The notes below the pieces were generated by a model, which saw only the letters and a list, made by a program, of their open reading frames with translations, searched no databases and had not been told where the DNA came from. DNA of 9,151 bases from Thermocladium sp. (GTDB lineage: Archaea; Thermoproteota; Thermoprotei; Thermoproteales; Thermocladiaceae), in the NCBI GenBank assembly GCA_023269935.1, contig JAGDXC010000012.1, positions 1-9,151 on the forward strand. The letters run 5' to 3'. This document shows, one piece after another, positions 6,591-9,151 of this stretch. Every line of letters begins with the position of its first letter. The stretch's first letter is position 1. The translations under genes were made by a program, and so were the position numbers.

Positions 6591-6729
6591 CCATCCCCTA
6601 CGAAAGAGGAGCATGCACTCCCTCAACCCTTGATTTATTAAACCTAGTCCGCTTCAAAAGATTCCCGTGCAGCCTCGATTTCCCATTCCAAACAATCTTA
6701 AGCACTATCTTAAAGAATTAAAAGCGAAA

Positions 6730-6789
6730 TCAGCGGCCCCCCATGGGCCTTTCTCTCTTCACCTTATACGAGTAACTCTGACTCATCAC
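6730..6789 (-). ncRNA. Candidate small transcript (C/D-box-like or 19-codon ORF)
   Basis: Minus strand, two readings. As an RNA: a perfect C box GTGATGA at 6789-6783, a near C' box GTGAAGA, and a D box CTGA at 6733-6730, about 60 bases in all, the size of archaeal C/D guide RNAs; but no good D' box is present, and the 3' half contains a GGCCC/GGGCC palindrome unusual for a guide. As an ORF: GTG 6789 (or ATG 6786) opens a short frame MSQSYSYKVKRERPMGGR ending at the same TGA. A TATA-like box at 6811-6819 is placed correctly for a transcript starting at 6789. One of the two could be real; neither is proven. Confidence 0.25.
6735..6749. repeat. GC-rich inverted repeat
   Basis: GGCCC (6735-6739) and GGGCC (6745-6749) form a 5-base stem around CCCAT. 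On the plus strand it is followed by TTTCTCTCTTC; on the minus strand, soon after, by a T-rich stretch. It could help end transcripts running down from the MFS gene, or be part of the small transcript proposed here. Confidence 0.3.
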
Positions 6790-6810
6790 AATGATGTAGA
6801 TTAGCTTCAT

Positions 6811-6819
6811 ATTTTAAAG
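6811..6819 (-). promoter_or_regulatory. Possible TATA box for a small transcript
   Basis: Minus-strand CTTTAAAAT, centred about 26 bases before GTGATGA at 6789, the same spacing seen at the recognised genes. No large ORF follows it, so it would drive only a short RNA or peptide, or be a leftover promoter of the decayed element. Confidence 0.3.
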
Positions 6820-6879
6820 GATGCGCCGAAATAATTTCCCTAGGCAAAAACTAAATGAACGTAGGCAGATGATTATGCA

Positions 6880-8169
6880 TTAATTGTTATGCTTAATTGA
6901 TGGAATTGCACCAACCACTACTAACACAGAGCTGATTATCATTACTACCGAGCTAGCGAAGGCGGCGGCACTAATTGAACCACGCATCAGCATTAGAACC
7001 AAGAGAGTAGATAATGGACCGATTGCCGCATTTACGTTCCATCCAAATGATACACCACTCCATCTAGCCTCAACTGGGAACAGCGACGTGAAGTAAAGCG
7101 TCTGGGGAGCAGCGGCAAGACCAAATAACACGCCCATTACTAGGGTTATAAAGGGGGCCAGCGGATTAAAGCTAAACGATAAATTAACTCCAAGCGGCGA
7201 TATTATCATTAATGCGATTGCAGATAAAATAAATAATAAGCGGGGAGTAATCTTATTTAGAATAAATCCGCTTAATACTTCCCCCATCACGGCTCCGATG
7301 CCGCCATACATGCTTAGAGTCAAGGCGAAATCAAGCGCCCGTGATGGAGATATGCCAACATGGGGCGCTATTAGCTTCGGTATAGCATAGCTCCAGAATC
7401 CGGTGCCGCCGTAGTAATACATGGTCAATCCTAGATTAATCAAAATAACTATAAGTAAAGCCTTCCAATGTCTCTTTATCACTGAGGCGAGAGGAAGCCT
7501 CGGTAATTTACCGACACGCTTGGCCTCAAGCCATTCTGGCGACTCGACGCCGCTTAATCGTATTATTAACGCAATTAATGCAGGCACTGCGCCAAATGCA
7601 TAAATTATTCTCCAACCCCATGTCTCAAACGCGGAGGATGGCAGAGCCCCCTTAATGGTCAATACCATAAATGACGAGAGGAAAACAGCCCATGAAAGGC
7701 CACTATACATTATCCCATTTAGGATCGGCTTCAGCCGGGCTGGAGCCATTTCCATAGCCCATGTTGCGCCGCCCCCGGCTTCTCCCCCTAGGGAGAGACC
7801 TTGAAGTAACCTCATGGCATAGAATGCTAGAGGCGCAGCTAAGCCTATGGATGAATAGGGAGGCAGGAGACCTATTGCTATTGCGGCTAAGCCTATTAAT
7901 CCAGCATCCAATATGGTGGTGTAGCGTCTTCCCCTCTTATCACCAAGGTGGCCAAATATCACTGCACCAATTGGCCTCACTAGATATGATAATGCAAAGG
8001 CAAACCACACCTCTAATAACCCAAGCAGGGGAGAACTTGAGAAGAAGAGAGGTTGAATTATATATGCCAGGGAGGAGTAAATAATTATATCATAGTACTC
8101 GAGCCCCCATATTAACATTGTCGAAATAACCGGAACCAAATACTGCCTGGTTGTTAACTTAACTCCCAT
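6880..8169 (-). CDS. MFS transporter, metabolite:H+ symporter type
   Basis: Integral membrane carrier of 429 residues, the usual size for a 12-helix major facilitator; hydrophobic segments run throughout. Residues 65-82, with RPIGAVIFGHLGDKRGRR, contain the MFS loop 2-3 signature (GHLGDKRGRR). RLLQGLSLGGEAGGG (120-134) is the block typical of the metabolite:H+ symporter branch, which includes proline/betaine, alpha-ketoglutarate and citrate carriers. An acidic GLEYYD (22-27) in the first helix also fits that branch. The substrate cannot be told from the sequence. The gene lies 64 bases downstream of the acyl-CoA synthetase on the same strand, so an organic acid is a reasonable guess. A TATA-like stretch at 8195-8206 suggests its own start with at most a few bases of leader. 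The frame is intact. Confidence 0.85.
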   Translation of the reverse strand: MGVKLTTRQYLVPVISTMLIWGLEYYDIIIYSSLAYIIQPLFFSSSPLLGLLEVWFAFALSYLVRPIGAVIFGHLGDKRGRRYTTILDAGLIGLAAIAIGLLPPYSSIGLAAPLAFYAMRLLQGLSLGGEAGGGATWAMEMAPARLKPILNGIMYSGLSWAVFLSSFMVLTIKGALPSSAFETWGWRIIYAFGAVPALIALIIRLSGVESPEWLEAKRVGKLPRLPLASVIKRHWKALLIVILINLGLTMYYYGGTGFWSYAIPKLIAPHVGISPSRALDFALTLSMYGGIGAVMGEVLSGFILNKITPRLLFILSAIALMIISPLGVNLSFSFNPLAPFITLVMGVLFGLAAAPQTLYFTSLFPVEARWSGVSFGWNVNAAIGPLSTLLVLMLMRGSISAAAFASSVVMIISSVLVVVGAIPSIKHNN

Positions 8170-8194
8170 CAGTATCTAGAACTAAAGCAATGCG

Positions 8195-8206
8195 TTTTTA
8201 TATTTT
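8195..8206 (-). promoter_or_regulatory. TATA-rich element before the MFS gene
   Basis: Minus-strand AAAATATAAAAA, centred about 32 bases before the ATG at 8169, in the gap after the acyl-CoA synthetase stop. The spacing predicts a leader of a few bases. Read as the end of the synthetase transcript instead, the sequence is A-rich on the transcribed strand, so a promoter is the better reading. Confidence 0.5.
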
Positions 8207-8233
8207 CGCCTCCTCTCCTCAAAAAGACCTAGT

Positions 8234-9151
8234 CTAATAGCCGCCGCTGTCAAGTGCCTTCTTGATCTCATCTATTGATGATGAGTCATCTATGGTGGAG
8301 ACATCACCATAATTCTCGCTCCTAACGAGGGCCCTAACAACTCTGCGAAGCACTTTGCCGCTTCGATTCTTCGGTATCTTGGATACGAAAAAGACCTTAT
8401 CCACTACGACTATGGGACCTAATGCTTTTTTCACGGACTCCTTCAGTTCCTTGGCCAATTCAGGGGATGCAGAGAAGCCTGGCCTTAGCACTATGAATGC
8501 AACTGCTACCTCACCTCGTAATTGATCCGGCTTCCCCACTACGGCGGCCTCGCCCACGGCTGGATGCATAAGGAATGCATTCTCTATCTCAGCGGTTCCA
8601 AGCCTATGCCCAGCTATCTTGAGAGTATCATCTGCTCTACCAAGTAACCAGAAATATCCATCTTCATCTATTAATGCAGCATCCCCAGTGTAGTAATAGC
8701 CGGGGAACCTCTCATAATATGTCGCCTTAACTAGGGCTGGGTCACCCACCCAATCGGGTTTGCCGAAGTTATCAGTATCACCCCACATAGTCAAGAATAT
8801 CGTGGGTGCCTTAAATGGTATTTTATACACTAAGTAGCCTTTTTCTCCTCTAATTGACTTACCATCCTCATCCACTACATCAGCCTCAATCGCCGGAAGC
8901 GGTACAGTTGCGGAGCCTGGCTTTAATGGTATCTTATCTATACCATATGGTGGGAAAATGGGAACTATTGTCTCTGTCTGCCCGTAAGTATCTATTATGG
9001 GCAATCGACCCTTACCTACCACTTCATAGAACCACTTCCAAGCCTCGGCATTTAATGGCTCGCCCACGCTTCCCAGTATTCTAAGCGTGGATAAATCATG
9101 TTTCTTAACCCAATGATCGCCTTGCGACATGAACATCCTAACGGCGGGTGG
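8234..9151 (-). CDS. acs: AMP-forming acyl-CoA synthetase (acetyl-CoA synthetase family), C-terminal part
   Basis: Activates a carboxylic acid with ATP to acyl-AMP and then acyl-CoA in the cytosol. The 5' end lies beyond the window: the frame stays open upstream of the internal Met at 9136 with PPAVR, matching the PTAIRxxM block of Acs. About 305 of some 650 residues are visible. Motifs in order: LRILGSVGEPLN, then IDTYGQTET (Acs DTWWQTET), then KPGSATVPLP, YYYTGDAALIDEDG, LLGRADDTLKIAGHRLGTAEIE (hinge Asp and CoA-binding region), and PKNRSGKVLRR with the catalytic, acetylatable Lys. The second Trp of DTWWQTET is Gly here (codon 8981-8983). In true acetate enzymes that Trp closes the acyl pocket, so a larger acid is likely. 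The C-terminus carries an extra acidic, Ser-rich tail (STIDDSSSIDEIKKAL). Confidence 0.88.
   Translation of the reverse strand, partial: PPAVRMFMSQGDHWVKKHDLSTLRILGSVGEPLNAEAWKWFYEVVGKGRLPIIDTYGQTETIVPIFPPYGIDKIPLKPGSATVPLPAIEADVVDEDGKSIRGEKGYLVYKIPFKAPTIFLTMWGDTDNFGKPDWVGDPALVKATYYERFPGYYYTGDAALIDEDGYFWLLGRADDTLKIAGHRLGTAEIENAFLMHPAVGEAAVVGKPDQLRGEVAVAFIVLRPGFSASPELAKELKESVKKALGPIVVVDKVFFVSKIPKNRSGKVLRRVVRALVRSENYGDVSTIDDSSSIDEIKKALDSGGY

Larger units (their letters stand above)
6340..6879. other. 540-base stretch without an intact gene
   Basis: Contents from right to left on the minus strand: a possible TATA box, a candidate 60-base transcript, a GC palindrome, broken reading frames resembling a tnpB C-terminus, a right-end-like hairpin, and finally the rpl34e promoter. 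Stops are frequent in the frames I followed. I found no tRNA fold or CRISPR repeat. It looks like an accessory scar between the housekeeping block and the organic-acid genes. Confidence 0.6.

Noticed and set aside
7761..8084. Plus-strand ORF of 107 codons
   Set aside because: Antisense shadow of the MFS gene, with no domain, promoter or ribosome-binding site.

Overview
The window looks like chromosomal DNA from a thermophilic crenarchaeon, most likely of the Thermoproteales (Caldivirga/Vulcanisaeta/Thermocladium-like). The evidence is an archaeal ribosomal protein eL34 gene (rpl34e) joined to an archaeal-type cytidylate kinase, a Hel308 helicase, a Trm112-like zinc protein, and promoters with a TATA box centred about 26 bases before the start codon, the layout of leaderless transcripts. 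The lineage is inferred from gene content; no rRNA gene is present to fix it.

Layout, left to right. (1) 32-2512: a molybdate/tungstate-type ABC importer. The binding protein (wtpA-like) is on the minus strand; the permease (wtpB-like) and a short ATPase lie divergently on the plus strand, with only 76 bases between the two chosen start codons. The ATPase keeps Walker A, the signature motif and Walker B but lacks the usual Q-loop, D-loop and H-loop residues. (2) 2728-3144: a cysteine-rich Trm112-like protein, plus strand, with its own TATA box. (3) 3273-6339, minus strand: a housekeeping block of rpl34e and cmk (7-base gap, Shine-Dalgarno-type site), followed by hel308 with its own TATA box. 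(4) 6340-6879: a 540-base stretch without an intact gene. It holds the rpl34e promoter, what looks like the decayed 3' end of an IS200/IS605-type tnpB with its right-end hairpin, and a possible small transcript with its own TATA box. (5) 6880-8169, minus: an MFS carrier of the metabolite:H+ symporter type. (6) 8234 to the right edge, minus: the C-terminal part of an AMP-forming acyl-CoA synthetase of the acetyl-CoA synthetase family.

How they may work together. The importer would supply tungstate or molybdate for pterin enzymes. The acyl-CoA synthetase and the MFS carrier lie head-to-tail and may handle uptake and activation of a small organic acid. The synthetase has Gly where acetate-specific enzymes carry the Trp that closes the acyl pocket, so its substrate is probably larger than acetate; 4-hydroxybutyrate is one attractive candidate in a Thermoproteales-like host. 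No CRISPR array, tRNA or rRNA gene was recognised.
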